From Ligula intestinalis (lineage: Eukaryota > Platyhelminthes > Cestoda > Diphyllobothriidea > Diphyllobothriidae), in assembly GCA_036362985.1 (NCBI GenBank), contig JAYGXS010000002.1, forward strand, positions 15,153,257-15,217,256: a stretch of 64,000 nucleotides of DNA, given 5' to 3'. Made by a program: the position numbers and the translations under genes. Below, piece by piece: positions 35,387 to 50,300 of this stretch; within the stretch, counting starts at the first letter, position 1; every line of letters starts with the position of its first letter. The notes beneath the pieces were generated by a model that saw nothing but the letters and a program-made list of their open reading frames with translations, ran no database searches and was not told where the DNA came from.

Positions 35387-38300
35387 CTAGGAGGCAATGC
35401 AGGCACTTGTCAATTCAGAGAGAGCGAGAGAGAGAGAGCAATTGAGGAAAAATAACGCCATCTCTGGAACGAGCTTTCGGCTCCACACGAGAAGACATCG
35501 TCAGAGGAAATCAGAAAACATCAAGCGTTGACTATGCGTAAATGGGGTTGTTGGGGAGGGGGGGGGTGGCAATTTGCGATTGGTCCACGTCCACGCCACG
35601 TCCATTTTCACGTTATCTTATCGTGTGTCTCCTACGCACGTCTCTGGAGTTACGACGTGTGACCTTGACGTGGCAGTCTGTATACTTTTAGAGGAGCTGG
35701 GCCCTGGTATCTGGTCGCGGAAGACAAAATAACAGGGCGGTATATCCACATGCCTGTTTACGGAGTTAGGATCTGACACCCAGGCCTCCAACAGTTCGCG
35801 TTCCGTCTTATTACTTGCTCGTGCCATTATCAGTGTGTTCGACAAGTCGAATTCATGGCCTTCTTCCAGATTGCGGATAGCGATCTGGGACAGAGGGTCA
35901 CCTCTCCGCACTGCCGTTTGTGCTCCGTTATTTGTGAGCTAATTCGTCGCCCAGTCTGCCTTGTATAATAGCAAAAACAGTCGCGACATGGCACCTGAAA
36001 AATGACGCCAGACTGCTCACCCACATCCAGTGGGTCCTTGCTTTGCATGACTCATGCACGCACGGAATTTCAGAATAAAACTATCGCTCCAGAGATCGCG
36101 TCTTCTTCTTCTTTACAAAAAGAACATTGGGCACGCATATTCGCTTCTATTCGTAAGGAACAAAATTTCCATTCAGCAATTTGTAAGTCTGTGGTAGCCC
36201 TTTGCTATGTTTTTACTTAATACACACCCTTTTATAGTTATTCAAGTCACATTGGGGCCTCAGCTAACGAATTTAATCCTCTCAGACACCGGGCTTGTCG
36301 TAGGAAGCACTCCTACTGCGAAAGGCGTTTACAAACTTCAAATAATGAAAATAAATTAATCCGTTCTAGCCCCAAAAAAGTCAATATTAAATCATATAAT
36401 GCAATTATAATATAGGTAATTATGTGTTTTGTTGTTTTCAGTTGGAGTTCGCTCTATAAAGTGTCGTTACTGGCTTGAGAGAAACGACGGGGAAGTTGGG
36501 AGAAGCAGAGGGGTGACGGTGTGGGAGAATCCACCTCTGGGTCTGGCGCGCTGTCTATTCTTGTGAATTTCACCCCACTTGGATTGTGGTTCACTATTAC
36601 TTGCTCGTATTTTCTGTGCCTTTCCAGAGAACGTATCAATTGACGATTGTTTTTGTCGTCGTTTGAGGATATCCCTTAAAAAGGGGACAACAAATTGTCA
36701 TTGAATAAGATTACACACCATACAGTCTCTGCATACAATTTTTCTTCCTGTAGTTTTCTTCTTCATCTTCTTCTTCAGAAGATACGCCTGGTGTCTTCCC
36801 GGCAAGGTCCAAACAAAACCCCTCTACCTTAGCACCAACAATAGTTTCATAGACACAATGACCATATAATTGTCTATCATTAATCCAGATCACCGGCATC
36901 TGTTCTAGTAGCCAATCAAATCACATCAGTTCACTGATAGGCTGCAGGCGACCGAGGATCCACGCCCTGGGAGCAAGACTCCACGGCGGACACAGGCACA
37001 CATACACACGCATTAACAACTCGTTAACTGAACGGAAGCTCGTCAGTCGAAACAATATGTTTACTAGTGACTCGCCTGTTACTCTAAATGTACGCAGCTG
37101 GGGCTACTCTTCATCCGAGGCTCCACTGTAGTAGTCATTTCCTAAACTCGTATTTCTTCATGTTTGTTTGGTGCTTATTAGATGGCACGCGGTACACTCA
37201 AAATGGCGTCCGTTTCGTTGACATTAAGTAACTTTTCCACCATTGCCTTTGTACTTCACTGGGCGGGGCTGAGAGCCGACTCTGTTCTAGCGTGGCAGAT
37301 GCACGTGGCTAATCCCGACTTTTTTCTTAGCGTGCAATCGCATTATCGATCGTCCTCAGTAGCTAAAAAGTCGAGCAAATTACCCTGACCAAAAAAAGTA
37401 CAACAGACAGAAGGTGATGGCAGAGGAGGAACAGAAAAGTGAAAGTGGAGTTTAATTGGACAAAAGCGGAAATCCCCTATTAGTTAGCAAAATCAGCGGA
37501 AGTTGAACAAAATCCCAGCCTCGACGAGATAGGACATTCATGACTCATCTAGCCTCGATTTTCCAATTACAGTGGAGGCTCGGGTGACGAGAAGCCCCAT
37601 CTACGAGCATTTCAGGTAGGCAATCTGTTTTGATTGACGAGCTTCCGCTCAGCTAACGAACTGTCAGCGTGTGTGCCTGTGTCCGCCGTTGAGCCTTCCG
37701 GCTAGAAAGTGCGTCCTCGGTCGCCTCCAACCTATCAGTGAACTGATGAAGTTTGATTGGCTATGTTTTGCAAGACGAGTGTTTCACATGACGAGCTCGG
37801 CGCCGGAACGGATTAATTTCGTTAACCAAGGTTCCACTGTACCTCAATAATAACAAATCTGCTTTGGGATCTCAAACTGCCAAGGCGGTAACTGGTACAT
37901 GTAGTCAGGAGTCTCCTTATTCTAAAGTGGGCGACTGGTGCCTATTTGTAGCAGATCGATAGAGTGGCAATGGAGGGCGACACCAACTTAAAGACTTAAG
38001 TATTTCACCCGAAAAAAAATAGTACACATGAAAAGTCCACAAAATGCTTGATTGGCTATCCAGAAACAAGAAAGTTCCAAATGGAAGAGTAAATCGACAG
38101 AAATACATGGATATTCGTCACACCGTCGTGGTGGAAAAGACTTAGAAAAGGGGTTGCAGTGTAAAAATGTGGCTATATGGCGCGAGACACTATAACTTAC
38201 TAACTTTAAATCTGGAAGTAAACTTCCTTCCCTTTAGGCATCGCGCAAGTCAACAACGCCGCGATAAGGCCATGCTCGAGGCTGAAACTTCCTGAACGTT

Positions 38301-41300
38301 GTTACTTGAGTCAACTGAGCGGCAACACCGACCTCAGCATACAACAAGCCTGTCTTACAGTGTGGATATCACCACTAGATCGACGCTAATATCCTGTAAA
38401 AATCGCTACGAGAGTAATTGAACAGGAGATTGGTTTCGATTGCGTTCATCGTACGCTCCAAACAGGATGGTACAGGGCCAGTAACTTGCGCGTGAAGTGG
38501 TTTTAGGTGATAGTAGACTTGCGACGCATCTACCACACTCTCTTCCCTCACCCACCTGAGCCCGGTGTCAAGACGGAGTCCAGAAGACCGGAGACGGGAT
38601 CGGGCACAGGGGGCTGGCGCGGCCCGAGCCGCCCCTATGCATGCCACCCCCCCCCCCCCCCCCCTGTTCAGTGTTTATTATCGAAGTGCAATCCGAATAG
38701 ACCCTGTCATATCCTGATCTGGCCCCGTGTTGGCGGCCCGTTTAGGGGGCAGTCAACAGGAGATAGCAAGCCGAAGAAAGACAGTTTAAAATGCCTAGCG
38801 GGATTAACAACGTTGATGCACGGGACATGCACTATTATAAATCAAATAATGGATGGCTTGAACCGATAACATTAAAGCGTTCCATTAGCACGGATTATGG
38901 TTTTGAGCAGGTCCTAATCCTCAACACGGTAATTCAATAGCAGTGACTGTCCTAGTCCTCGAAAACTGCCAGGGGGAAGAGTGCTGCAAAATTCGATATT
39001 GGTAGGGTAGTTTACCTCTACAACCGTTCCAGGCACAAAGTTTGAAGGCAGCGCGCTGTCCAAGTCGTCTGCCGAGGCCTCCATTGTTACGTCTTCCGAA
39101 CCCGACGTTCCTTCTGCCGCGCTGATGGGATCAGATGGAATAGAGGACTCGGCACTGAGACTAGCAGCTAGGAGGCGTTTCTTATCTGCAGCTGCAAGGA
39201 GCTGTTTGGAACGCTGGTCCATCCGGTTGATCCAGGCCTTCAGCCAAGTGTAGAAACGTGGACGCCATCGCAACCAGTCAGAGTAGGCGAATAGACGAAT
39301 GTCTTCAAGACGCAAGGGTCGAACAGGTTTGTTAGGACCTCCGTTAGCCGCGGCATATGACTCGTCGGTTACTGCTTTTACCTGCCCCGTAATCGCTCGG
39401 TCTGTCATTTTAAACAATTAAAAAGAAATTGCAGTTTTAGCAAACAACGTCGTGTGTGTTTAAAAAGCAGATCGGCGAACTGGCAGAATGAAAAAAAACA
39501 TTTGAATACCAATCTTGGTCGGTATCAGTCAGAGGGGTGAAGACGAGGACAGGCAACCGGATGAAATAAAACTGGCACTGTTTCGTCAGATACGGTCATG
39601 CAAAGGAAAAACCAACTGTCCCATGCGGCCAAACCACTGTAAGGACTTAAACTTCCTCAAACTTTAGGGCTTTCGACGGAAACCATGCTTGCTGGCACTG
39701 ACGTAGTCAAACGTCAACCCTTCTATAATATTTCTGGAATGAGAGCCTACTTTAGGATGGGATTTCTTCCATTTCAAAACTACCGAAAAGCACATATTAG
39801 TATTGCGGCAAGAAATGCCTATAGCTTACGATCTCTATCCGAAGCTGCATGATTCGATATTTCGGTGAGAATTAGCATTTTCAAAGACGAAATTACCAAA
39901 AAAGTTCTGCATATGCATCTAAACCTGTCATTCGTCCACAAATAAACATCTAAAAAATTTCGTAAACCTTTATAAGCTGAGGGCGCTTACAATCATTTCA
40001 GATCCACTTCCGCTGCGAGCTGCCAGGGTTCCCAACCACTCTCAGGCGATCGTACTATCTCTTACACACAGGTTTTGGGTCCGCTAGATAACGCCCGGTG
40101 TACACCTTGTTCTATCCTGCGGGAACTGATGTTTTCAAATAGGACGGGTGACAGAATCTGTCTTTGTCAAACATCTAACGGCTATTTAGGGGTTTCGTAG
40201 TGACCCTATAGCGCCTGCCCCTCTCGCGTCATGCCCCACATGGAGTTTCACAACCTGCCTCCGGACAACCAATCACAAATTCCCAAACTGTGCTTACGCT
40301 CTATCCCTCATAGTAGCTAATGTTCACACACCAACGCCTGCCGCCCCCAGTCTGGCCAATCACCTCCCTGTGGCTGACTCACACAAAGACCGCTCTGCCC
40401 GCTTGTGACGACTCCCGCGCTGACACACCTCGGATCCGGTCTTTGCGCGCCCGGACGTGCAGTCAACTTCCTCCTACCTAATATCCATGCCTTCTGTACA
40501 GAACAAAGTATTCATTCCGCCTATTGTCTCCCCCTTCTGCCCAGCAGCAGCAGCAGGGTTGTTACCTATTAACTCAACCCCCTGCCATATTTTTGTGGGC
40601 AAGGAGGTGAAAACAAGTGAACGTTTTGCAGGACTAAGAAACGGAGCTGGAAATATTTGGAAGGGGGGAGGGGGACGTACATTCAGCTTCAAGGGGATTC
40701 GGTAGGATGTAGCCGGCTGCCTGTAGGCGATGGAAGGCCGAAATCGCCTGTTTTGACCGACGAGAACAGCAACGCCACACAAACTGTCGTGCCAGGCGAT
40801 CCTGCGTGGACAGGCGTGCATTGACTGCCATCTTCGGGGTCCAGGCTGCGGAATCCTCTGTAAGAGTAAACAGGCATGAGGTAAAAAAAGAAGAGCGCAA
40901 GGGGTATGCGTGATGGTAAATTTGTCAGCCGGATACGGTGTGAACGAAAACAACTAGAAAAAATGGCGAGTTACTGAAAGTACGGGGACAAACCATGTGC
41001 TTCAAAAATTTGAAGGAATAGTGAGTCAGCGGATGATTAAAATGACGGAATACGTTAAATCGGCCGTTTGAAGAAAAGGCTTAGAAGGGCTGAACGCCAA
41101 ACAGCCAATCCCTTTTATTGACTAAATGAGGGTAAGGAGTGTGCATATGAAGAAGATAAGCCGAGGCAAAATGTTAGAGCGAGCTTCGGATGGGTATGGC
41201 CCTCATTTTTAGATGACAGTTGGCGTTCGATGGAATGTGACCCTGTACGACAATTTTGACGACACAGAAGCCGACAAAAAGAGGATGTGCAGAGAACATG

Positions 41301-44300
41301 ACAGTCGTCAATCCACTGGGAACAGTTTCTTGTGTGAAGAGAAAAGCAGAGGAATGCAAAATCGGGAAGAAAGCCATCAGCGAATACCACCGAGTTTACA
41401 GTCAAAATGAAAGGAAGATCTAAGAAAAATGATAAAGAATTCAGTTTTTTAATCTCCTGAGAAATTAATTTCTGCCCGCGGTATACATTATTGTATTTAA
41501 GGCCTATAGGTGAAGGCAGAAATCGTAAGTTTATATTTGGCTGAAACCTGTCAACCACTGCGAAATATGCACTTGCTGTCAACAGACAGACTTTAGTAGT
41601 ATACAGACCTTAAATACACTAATGTATACCGTGAACAGAAATTAATTTCTCAGGAGATTAAAAAGCTGGACTTTCAACACCGGTGTATCAACCAGAAAGC
41701 AGACAGGGGAATCTGGGGAACCCACTGTGGAGCCGGACCCCTCGCAGCTGTGTCAAGCAGCGGCAGAATACCGGCGAAACACGTGTCCGAGCCTTTTAGC
41801 TAGTACCTAGGCTGCTAGCGTGGTAAGTTACAGCATGCTTAAGAGTATTGGCTAAGACCATTAAAACACGTTGGGTCCTATTTGTAATCAGGCGTAAATA
41901 AATGACACTTGCTGAAAGCGTCAAGGATTCCAACAAAAACAAATTTTTTCACCATTGAGCCATAAAGCGCATAAAACACCATATCAGCGGCACCGGCACA
42001 ATCGCTAACAAGACAAGACACCCGTCCCAACTAATGGTGTTCAATCTCGCGGTCCCAAAACGTCTCACACGGTCGTCGGCCTTTGCAGAAAATCGTCCAG
42101 GATTAGAGCCAAACAATAAATGGGTCAACTGTTGCGCTGTTAGGTCCTTCCTCACATCTAAGATAATTTCTCAGACCTGCAGCGAGAGCCTCTTGTCTCA
42201 GAATGAGGACCGTCTAAAGGTGAGTGGCAGAGAACCTAAAATTCGGGCTGAGGGAGATTTGCTCTGACCTGCCCAATCTATACTGAGACTGAATTTGGTC
42301 AAGGCAATTCGCCAAGCCAACGCGTCGCCTAACGTCAGCGCCAGGGAGCCAGATGGCCGAGCACTCATCAGGTCGAAGTCTAGCACGAATGATGAAAGTT
42401 CAGTAGGACACGACCCTCACGCCGGCCGTCAAGCAATTAGCGTGCGAGCGGGCAAGTATCCTCGACTGGGGGGGGGGGCATTAATGGTCATAAGAGTGGA
42501 GTATCATAGTGGCAGTATCCTAATAATACTACGACTCCCTTGTAATAAATTATCCGTGTGGGCAATTGTCTCTGATGATGAAGCTGTGACGACTTCGAAT
42601 CGTTAGGCACGTAAATCTCTCGCAAATAAACGGTCAACCTCAAAAAGACTGGCAAAAGTGTGCGGCCGAAAATTTTTGAGGAAAAAAAAACACCGAGGTT
42701 TAGCTAGTCACTACATTTGTATTCTTCACTGAATTACTTTGATTGGCCTTGATCCCATAGCGCCCGATAAATGTTCATGCTCTAAATCGTTTTGAGGCCG
42801 TATCTGTCGGAAGCTAGTCCGTGTCGGAAGACTGGCTTGTAAACCAAGTTCGAATCAGGGGAGCCGTTAATTGGCATAAGTGTGCAGTTGGATGTTGGCT
42901 GTATCCTATAAATACTGCGACTCCATGCGTATGTGTTACCCGTTTCTGCTATTGCCTCTGAGTATGAATTTGCGACGGTTTTCGAAATGTCAGGCGAATA
43001 AATCGTGTGTCACAGCGAGCACGTCTAATTCTCTTCAATTTCTTCCTTGGACATGCATTTCGTTTGCATTGGCAATTTTTTGGGCGCGACGCGCTCCGAT
43101 TGGCCCGAGAATAAAAAAATGTCCTTTGAGTGGCTGCTTAGGGCGGAAAGTAAAATACCCAACAGTTTAATCACAAAGCCTCTAGTGGACACTAGCTATA
43201 TGGTTGACCCAAGGACTGAATTGAAGGCCGTACTTCGGGCGACCACGGGACGTCTCCTATGATTTGCAGAGGCCGCTGCAATACGGAGAAGGAAACCCGA
43301 ACTCTGTAACCAGCTGGATCACGTGATCGACCTCGCACTGCTGTGGTTAAGACCAATAAAGGAGGACGCAACCCCATCCTGTCCAACCCCCTCACCTGCA
43401 TGACTGACTGTTGCCCTGCTCTTTGTCCTCGTTAAGTGCGTTTGACAGGTTTTCACTGCAACCTGAACTGACTTACTTCGATAATTCTTCCCCCGTTTCT
43501 GCTACAGTTTTTTCTGATGATGAATCCGCGACGGATGTCGAAACTTCAGGCGAATAAAAGTATTGTCCCAGCGATCGATTTGTCCTCTTCGCAACTCTTC
43601 CCCTCTCACCATGCGCACCTACATCGAGACCAATAGCTGAATAAGAGGTCATGAAATTCTATGACGTCACTAAACCCTGTAAGTCTCGTTGCCTTCGCCT
43701 TTTAAAAAAAAGATCAGAAGAATGCTCCCGACGCTTTTTTACAAATCAACCATTTATTGGTAAAACGCAGCGCCTCCTTTTTGCGGCATTCGCCTTTCCT
43801 GTCACGCAAAACCCATTGTCTGTCGCACTGCTAGGAGCAACCTTGAGGCGCAGTAAATGTGTGAAGAGCCTAAATTAGCACATAGACGGTTGAAAGGGAG
43901 GCAAATTGCTTGAACTGCGAGTTGGATCCACGTTAGTACCTACCTCAAACATACCGGGAGTGCGACCGTCGCGAATGACGATGGCTATCGTGTACTCAAA
44001 GGCGTAGGCGCAGGGCGGCGGTATGCGTGCTAATTGGTTTTGTAATGAGATAGAAATGCGCGGCAGATACTCTCACACTCTCCACGGCCAAGACAAGGTC
44101 AAAACAACCAGAGGTGAACTCGAACGCAGTGGCTGGTTAGCCCACCTATATGCCGGGCTTCCATGCCGGCAACTCGCATCAGTGAGGGTGCCAGGGATGT
44201 CGTACAAACAAGAAAAAGCAATTGCAACCTAACCTTAAGTCCTGAGAAGAACTGATTTTTGCCGTCATTTGGCAACCTTCTAAGAGAAGACTCTTTGCAC

Positions 44301-47300
44301 GCCGGGTCGCAAGTTCGAGCCTCGGGTGGTGCACCACTTGGGGTCGGGCATGACTAGCTGACGAGAGCTAATAAGCCAGAAATGGCCATTCCGGTCTCCC
44401 TTTGTCGGATACACTCCACCATGTCTGAAGTTGTTAAGCGACAGCCTGATATCACTCAAGTACGAGCCTCAAAGCACTTCCGGGATAAGTATATGCCCTA
44501 ACCAGATAGATCGGATGAACACCTCAGTTCCATAAAATTCACAATCTCAACCGATAAAGCAACGAGCACGCAGTGTCGAGGTAGAATGTTACACTCAATG
44601 ACTAAAGGTCCCGGGCTCGAACCCTTGAGATTGGATATGACTGGCTGATGACGGCTAACAAGCCAGAAATGGCCATTTTGGTTTCCTTTTGCTTTTTCGG
44701 ATCCGCTCCAAAAAGATCATAGGTGCGTGTGTGCATGTAAGTTTGTAGATGAATACAGTGATGTAAAATGGTGTGAAAAAAATCAGTGAAACTTACCCAC
44801 TTTACCAGTATCCGAAGGAACCGGTTCTTGCGAAGGCAAGTCCGCAGCCGTAGGTCCCAATTCGGTGACAGCTCTTTCGGCAGACTCCTGCGTCGCAAAT
44901 TCGACGAATCCAAAACCACGGATGGCCCCCGAACTTTTGAAACTAAAACAACGGAGCAAAGAGAAAGCATGTAGAATGACAGTGGTGCGCGAGGTGCGAT
45001 GGCTACTGGTACGGTGTTTGCTAAACTCCACACGTAGGAGCGCATCTGTGATGACCCGGGAAGTGAAGAGGTTCTTATGAAATCTGACGATTGGTTTTTG
45101 ACTCTCCAAGCCAAAGAAGTTAGTAAAACTAAAATCGTGCCCCCCTTGAATATCTTACTGATTATGTGCACTTCAGTTCTTAAATGCTTTCTATGAAATC
45201 ACTACTTTTTCGCAATTATGCCCAAGGTATGGAAGTGTTAGCGCCAGTAATTGCAGGACGGTCACAATACGATCGTTCAACTGTCACTAATGACGATGTC
45301 TACCGTGTGACCCACAACATGGTGGGTGGTGGTGGACGATGATCTGCTTGTGACGCTTCTTCCTTATAAACATGGATCCGGTGATAAGATACAGTCAGGA
45401 TCACCGCGGGAGATTGGATCGAGCGCAGTGTTTGACGAAAGTAAACACTTCGTTTGCACAGGCCTGATCTGCGCACAAAAAAAAATAAGGATTGCACATA
45501 ACAAGAGGGGGAAGGGGGCAGCTCGGAGTCCAGCTGACTGTGAGTGCCGTAGAGGGCAAAGTCAGAAAAAAAATGTTTAGACCGACCGCCCGTCCGGCTG
45601 GCTGCCTTCCAAGCCATGACTCTTAGTGCTTATTGTAGTTTCAATATGCGTAAAGTTGTATGTAATGCGGAATATGTGCTAAGTATCGTTGGGACGCAGT
45701 CCCTCAAAGTTTAGATCACCCTTTCTCCACCGCAGGCATCAGTTCGCTGACCCAGCTGTCCTTGTACTTGTTACGGCTGTGATCATGCCTGATCTAGTCA
45801 ACCTCAATCATGTCACAGACGGTACCTCTCCATGTGTGACGATTGGCGGCAGCGGATCTGTAGAGCTCCACCCAGTCTCTTCTCCAGCCACGAAGACCGA
45901 AGATAGAAGGTCCATGAACTGCTTCTATGGCTAGACGGGTGGTGTCGAGCCAAGTCTTCAGTTGCCCTCTTCTTTGACGGGTCTAGGTGGGCTGCGGTGG
46001 CGGGTCGAGGGCAGCATAGCTAAACTCGTGAGGCAGACGACGGAGAAAGTGTTCAAACCACCTCAGTCGCCTTTCTTGAATGGCCAGCGGACTGTCTCAT
46101 TCGAGATGAAGTCACTATAATTAAATCTCAGGATGGTCCGCAGGCATCGGTGGTCAAACACCTCCAGTCTTCGCTCCTATTCAGCGCGTACAGCTCAGCA
46201 TTCACATCCATAGAGGAGGACTGATCGGATGGATACACAGTATACACGGATCTTCGTGGCGATGGAGATGTCACATCGGATTCATAGAAAACCTAACGAT
46301 ACAAACAGGTTACTCAGGAAAGGAGGGTTTCCCGCTAGCCTAGCTGCTGGCCACCTGGCGCGTCCACAGGTGGCGGATAGTGGCACGGCCTTCAGTGAAG
46401 GTTAGTTGCGAAATAAGCAGGCTCCCGGGTCTGGCGCATAAGCATTCGCGGACACAGCACCAACAGTGTTAACCGGACGCGGAGGGCTGAGGTCTGGCGC
46501 ACCGACTGCCTTATAAAATGCCACAAGTCCCAATGACGACACTGTGACATGACTAGTGTGAACCGCCATTAAATAGGTTAGCTTTCCACAACTGCCTTAA
46601 GCTCAGGTTAATGAGCCAAAGTGCTAGAGGAGACAACCTTGTACAAAGAGTTGGAGTGGCTGTTGGGGAGCCGCCTGAATTCAAGATCCTCAAGAAACCT
46701 CATGACATGTCCCAGCTGTGCAATCCTTTGATGCAGAGGTTCGGCACAAGTGACTTACAAATTCACATAGCCCGCCTGTGCTTGCTACACACAACCTGGC
46801 CCCCACACAGAACACAAGGTTTTTTTACGCAAAGGGCAATATCACACTTCAGACAAGGCATAACGCGAGACCGGAAGTTAAAGGAGCATAAAAAGGAAAG
46901 TTGGGATTCTGCCAATTAACTAACCCCATTTATCATCTAGGAGGTAGGATTTTAGCACAATCTACGGTTACCACGTGACAAAATGAAGCGTACGGTAGAT
47001 GAGTTAAGTGATTGGGTTGGATAAAATCAACGGTCTGTCTGTCTGTCATGATTAATCTATCTGGGAAAAAACCTTTTGAATGATGCTAGACAATGCGAGC
47101 ACATTAATCATTGGCAAATTTTCCTTCCTTTTTTGCGGATTGTTCAGACTTTATAAAACGATGAATAAAAACTGCTGAAATTCTTCTGAATAAATAAGTA
47201 TGTGGCTAATGAACACTGAAACAAACCTGTGTCAGAAAATGACATGGTTTTTCGTCTACTTGAATAATGTTAAAAGCAACCCACAAAACATAAACCAGGT

Positions 47301-50300
47301 TATATCCGATGGAGGTCTGTGTTGATACCCCGCTAAGATTTACTGGCCTTTTATGGCAAATAGGATGCGTTGAGCGTGAAAGAGTTAAATGCTTCTGCTT
47401 AGAGACCCCTGCTCCCACTAGAGCGAAGCAGATATAATGTTCGACCACTTCGCGTAAGCCTACAGCCATGCCCCACATGCTCGCATAAAAGTATCGCCTC
47501 GTCCAGGTGGCCTTTGAAATCACTTCATAGTACATTGCCTGCAGAAGATGAGCAGCATTAAGGAACTCTCTGTGGGACCATTTGCTGATAAATGTTTAGC
47601 TATGTCACAGCTCGGTGGAACCCAAAAACATCCCATGTTAACGTTCAAAAATACGAACACAGGATTACTGGCTGTATCTGCAGTGTATATATTAACACTT
47701 GTGCCGAAAAGAACTCTAATCGAAAGTTGGTATGTTTGCAATAAGCATGCTCACGTTTTCTCGAGACGAAAATGATTCATGGCGTAGATTTCTCGGCTTC
47801 AAATGGGCACATGAAGTATTCGTATAAACTGGAAAACATACATAGCAATAAATTTTAATTTGAAGATTTTCTTTGGAATCTAGAGGTAACTTTAATTAGT
47901 GAAGTTTCGAGTCTGGTGCCCCAGCTCATCTTCGGACTGAGGGGAAATGTGCAATAAACAACTAAAATTTCAAAAGTGCAAAAAAAAGCAATAGTTATAT
48001 GGGGTGAGACCTGATTGGTATGTGCGGCCTCAGTCAGTCTGTGTTGTGCGGCCTTCGTCCCTTCCACCGTTCTTTGACGTGTTTATAGATACCGTCTAAC
48101 TCTACGTGGTGGTTGATGCATGAATCATCGATTCATGTACGTTGTAAATTTTAGTTGTTCATTGCACATTTCCTGTTAGTCCGAAGAAGAGCTGGGGCAC
48201 CAGACACGAAAATCCACTAATTAAAGGTACCTTTATATCCCCAAGGATGTCTTCTTATTCAAGGCATAAAAGTATGCTTAACGATGTGAGTAAAAGTCAG
48301 CGTATCGATGCTCTCGATCCGGTAGATGTATCCTATACCGCGCGTAATTTCTGCATACCTATTTTGCCGCATCCAAGCGTACTTTCACTTGGAATAATCA
48401 TTCACTAGGACCTAGTTCATCGCCCAAATCACCAGTAAACAGATGGAAATTATGTTTGGAATTTTCCAGTGGCGAGTAAGCTTCCGAAGCCTTAGATATT
48501 CCCGCCTGCAGGGTGGTCCTGCCCCACGCGCATATGTACTTTCCCATGAGCGACAGCTTGCTTCCTTAAATACTAACCAATCACACTTTTATATTAGCTT
48601 TTTTGTACTTTTGGCTTATTCTTTTTACATTTCTGACTGTCTATTATAAATACAAATTGGACACTGTTAAGTGCTTGCTGAATCATTCTAGGATGCAGTA
48701 AAAATGTATTTTTGTTAAGGATAGCTTAAACATATCACTGTAGGATCCCATACCCCGAAAAACCTCTAATACGCAAACGATAGCAAATAAAAATAAACAT
48801 CTGGTCTACCTGTGGGTGATTCTTTACAACAATCGAAAAGCAACTCAAATGAAACTATCTACATAGTAAAAATGTAGACTTAGATACCACAGAAACGGCA
48901 TTAATAGGGAAACTTTTTATTATTTATAACGTTTGGTTCCTATTGAAGAAAAATGATGTTCAATGAATACCCTATCCCTGCATGCAAAAGTAAAAGCTTT
49001 CATTTTAATGCCGGTCCCGTAAACCACTTCTCTGAGGTTTAGGGTTACTTTAGTGATGCCTGCAACCTTTCCTTATCGAAATTTCAGTGACCGTGGTGTT
49101 ATTTCGATCTTACACAGCATACAACACTTCGTATAAATATCGTTTGCGTTCGCCTAAGTTTGTAAAAATTTGATCATTACTCGCATACCGGCTTGAACGC
49201 ATTTACGAAAACTAAGAAATAATAATGAACAACATTAGGCACATTTAATACTTTAAAAAGTATAAGAACTGCTTAGTGTTTGTTAAAAATGATAAAATGT
49301 TCTCAAGAATCCCCAAATTCGGGAGACATAAAAATAGCTATAAATTCGAACAACAAATTTAAATATTTTCTTAGTTTGAATACATAACCTAACCACTTTC
49401 TTCATATAAAATAACTCGCAGACCTCAAGGCCTTTGACCGACACCCCTTCGCACACACACGTACGCACACGCGCGCGTCCAACTGCTCGCGATTTCCTCA
49501 GGGCCACTTGAACATGCCACCCCAACGCAGTAGGGCATTCTACACGCGACACGCGCTCGAGCAATGCAGCACACCAATAGCATACCACTTGAACTCGCTT
49601 CACAATCGTGTAAAAACAACTTTCATCTCTCCCACAAACACGGCCAGACAATGTCAGGCCTGACTGGACGCAGTCAACACCAGCCCTGGATTCACCAGTG
49701 GCCCCTGCTGTCTGAGAATGCAACTGGGAGGCCTGCACACAATAAATCCCTCCTTCTGGCGACTTTTGCCTTTTACCAATACCTTGGGATTTTTGGTCTG
49801 ATAATTGTAGTGCGCCGAGCATAATCACTGCTTAGACGCTACAAGGCCATACTTAGAAAAAAAAAACAGCTGGCTCTATTATCCGTCTTGAGAGGACAGA
49901 GTTTCTGGCAGCCTTGTAAGTCACGACTCTTAACGATTGCTGTACTTTTAATGCGCGTGAAATTGTGTATAATGAGGAATAAGTGTCGAATATTTTTGGT
50001 ACGCAGTCCCCGCAGCGTCGATGTAACTCTCGCTCTCTTTCCTCGCCTAGGCACCATTTCGCTGTTCCAGCTGTGCAGTTAGTTACCACGACGAGTTCGC
50101 CGCGAGTGACCTACAGAGCCCGCCTGTGGTAACCAAACACGACCTCGCCCCCCCCCCACCCCCGTACAGGACACCCGATTTTTCACACATATATCTCTGA
50201 GTTTTAGGGCTACTTTAGTGATGCCGTGAAATTGAGTTGATGGATGCTAGATAAAACGAGTTTTCCAGTTACAAAGGGGCAAATGTGAAGCACCGGACCA

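Noticed and set aside
38507..38869. GC-rich frame through the poly-C run
   Set aside because: Frame continuity depends on the 18-C run; no family match.
40474..40953. 159-codon minus frame in the LARP7 intron
   Set aside because: Pro/Ser-rich without motif; a plus-strand frame overlaps it.
44602..45171. 189-codon minus frame over LARP7 exon 3
   Set aside because: Different frame from the RRM coding; a shadow.
49283..49828. 181-codon minus frame
   Set aside because: No domain, signal peptide or conserved motif. Composition follows CA-rich repeats and no splice context supports it.
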